Below, one piece after another: positions 14,784 to 15,017 of a DNA stretch of 15,017 nt; within the stretch, counting starts at the first letter, position 1; each line of letters opens with the position of its first letter. Position numbers and translations under genes: made by a program. The stretch comes from Micrococcaceae bacterium UBA6021 (GTDB lineage: Bacteria; Actinomycetota; Actinomycetes; Actinomycetales; Micrococcaceae): positions 1 to 15,017 of the forward strand of contig DIZT01000188.1 in NCBI GenBank assembly GCA_002427975.1, in the 5' to 3' direction. Under the pieces are notes generated by a model. It saw only the letters and a program-made list of their open reading frames with translations, was not told the origin of the DNA and searched no databases.

Positions 14784-14822
14784 GAGGGCCTGCCGTCGGC
14801 GTGGGAGCACGCCCCGGCCCTC
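14784..14822 (+). terminator. Compound hairpin after the binding-protein gene
   Basis: GAGGGCC (14784-14790) pairs with GGCCCTC (14816-14822). Inside, GGCGTG (14798-14803) pairs with CACGCC (14808-14813) around a 4-nt loop. It starts 8 bp after the stop codon. There is no clear T tract, so termination would be of the GC-rich actinobacterial kind. Confidence 0.6.
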
Positions 14823-15017
14823 GATTCGCCGCATCTCCTACCAGCGAGTAGCATGTGACGTGCGCAACTTCCAGGTACCGGCTAGTTACTGACGATTAAC
14901 TGGTTACGGTTTGGCAACGGAGTACCAGTATTTGGACTTTGTGCGGTTAGGGTCTGCCAGTTAATTACACGCCGTTATTCAAGATTTGTCGGTTTGAGTG
15001 TGTAGTTCCAGTCGCCG
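14823..15017. other. AT-richer gene-free tail with an inverted repeat
   Basis: No gene is seen. A perfect 9-bp inverted repeat, ATTAACTGG (14895-14903) and CCAGTTAAT (14957-14965), lies in AT-richer sequence that probably holds the promoter or leader of a gene beyond the window. Confidence 0.35.

Overview
The window looks like chromosome of a high-GC actinobacterium of the Arthrobacter/Paenarthrobacter group (Micrococcaceae). This rests on the sequence style of IspH, YchF and RmuC, the GC-rich coding sequence, and leaderless-looking starts. Species cannot be fixed from sequence alone.

Layout. (1) Core left part, 1-5212: the 5' part of xseA (minus strand, cut by the window edge), a TTG-started membrane protein, ispH, rmuC (convergent with ispH) and ychF. 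(2) An apparent genomic island, about 5211-12984. A 17-bp sequence at the very 3' end of ychF (5194-5210) recurs exactly at 12968-12984. The right copy is followed by TAA, so it carries a second copy of the YchF C-terminal codons (FRFNV-stop). This is the footprint of site-specific integration into the 3' end of ychF, although no integrase gene is visible in the interval. (3) Core right part, 12985-15017: a family 5 ABC-transporter substrate-binding lipoprotein, then a hairpin and an AT-richer region with no gene.

Island cargo, left to right: a nucleotidyltransferase remnant directly beside the left repeat; an AbiV-family abortive-infection gene; a frameshifted gene (6348-6801) with a possible endonuclease-like core; a tight three-gene minus-strand operon (RHH-YfbU regulator, a small protein with an HEPN-like RX4H motif, and an HNH-type zinc protein) behind a palindromic operator-like site; a DUF1877-like gene ending in a long hairpin; a luciferase-like flavin oxidoreductase on the opposite strand; a MazE/MazF toxin-antitoxin pair; and a voltage-gated-type potassium channel. 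Apart from the oxidoreductase, most of this fits phage defence and stress response.

The best candidate for an undescribed system is the RHH-YfbU / HEPN-like / HNH operon at 6896-9033. Its genes are joined by a 3-bp gap and a 1-bp stop/start overlap, and its first gene encodes a DNA-binding domain that could bind the palindrome just upstream. Family calls come from recognised motifs, not database searches.
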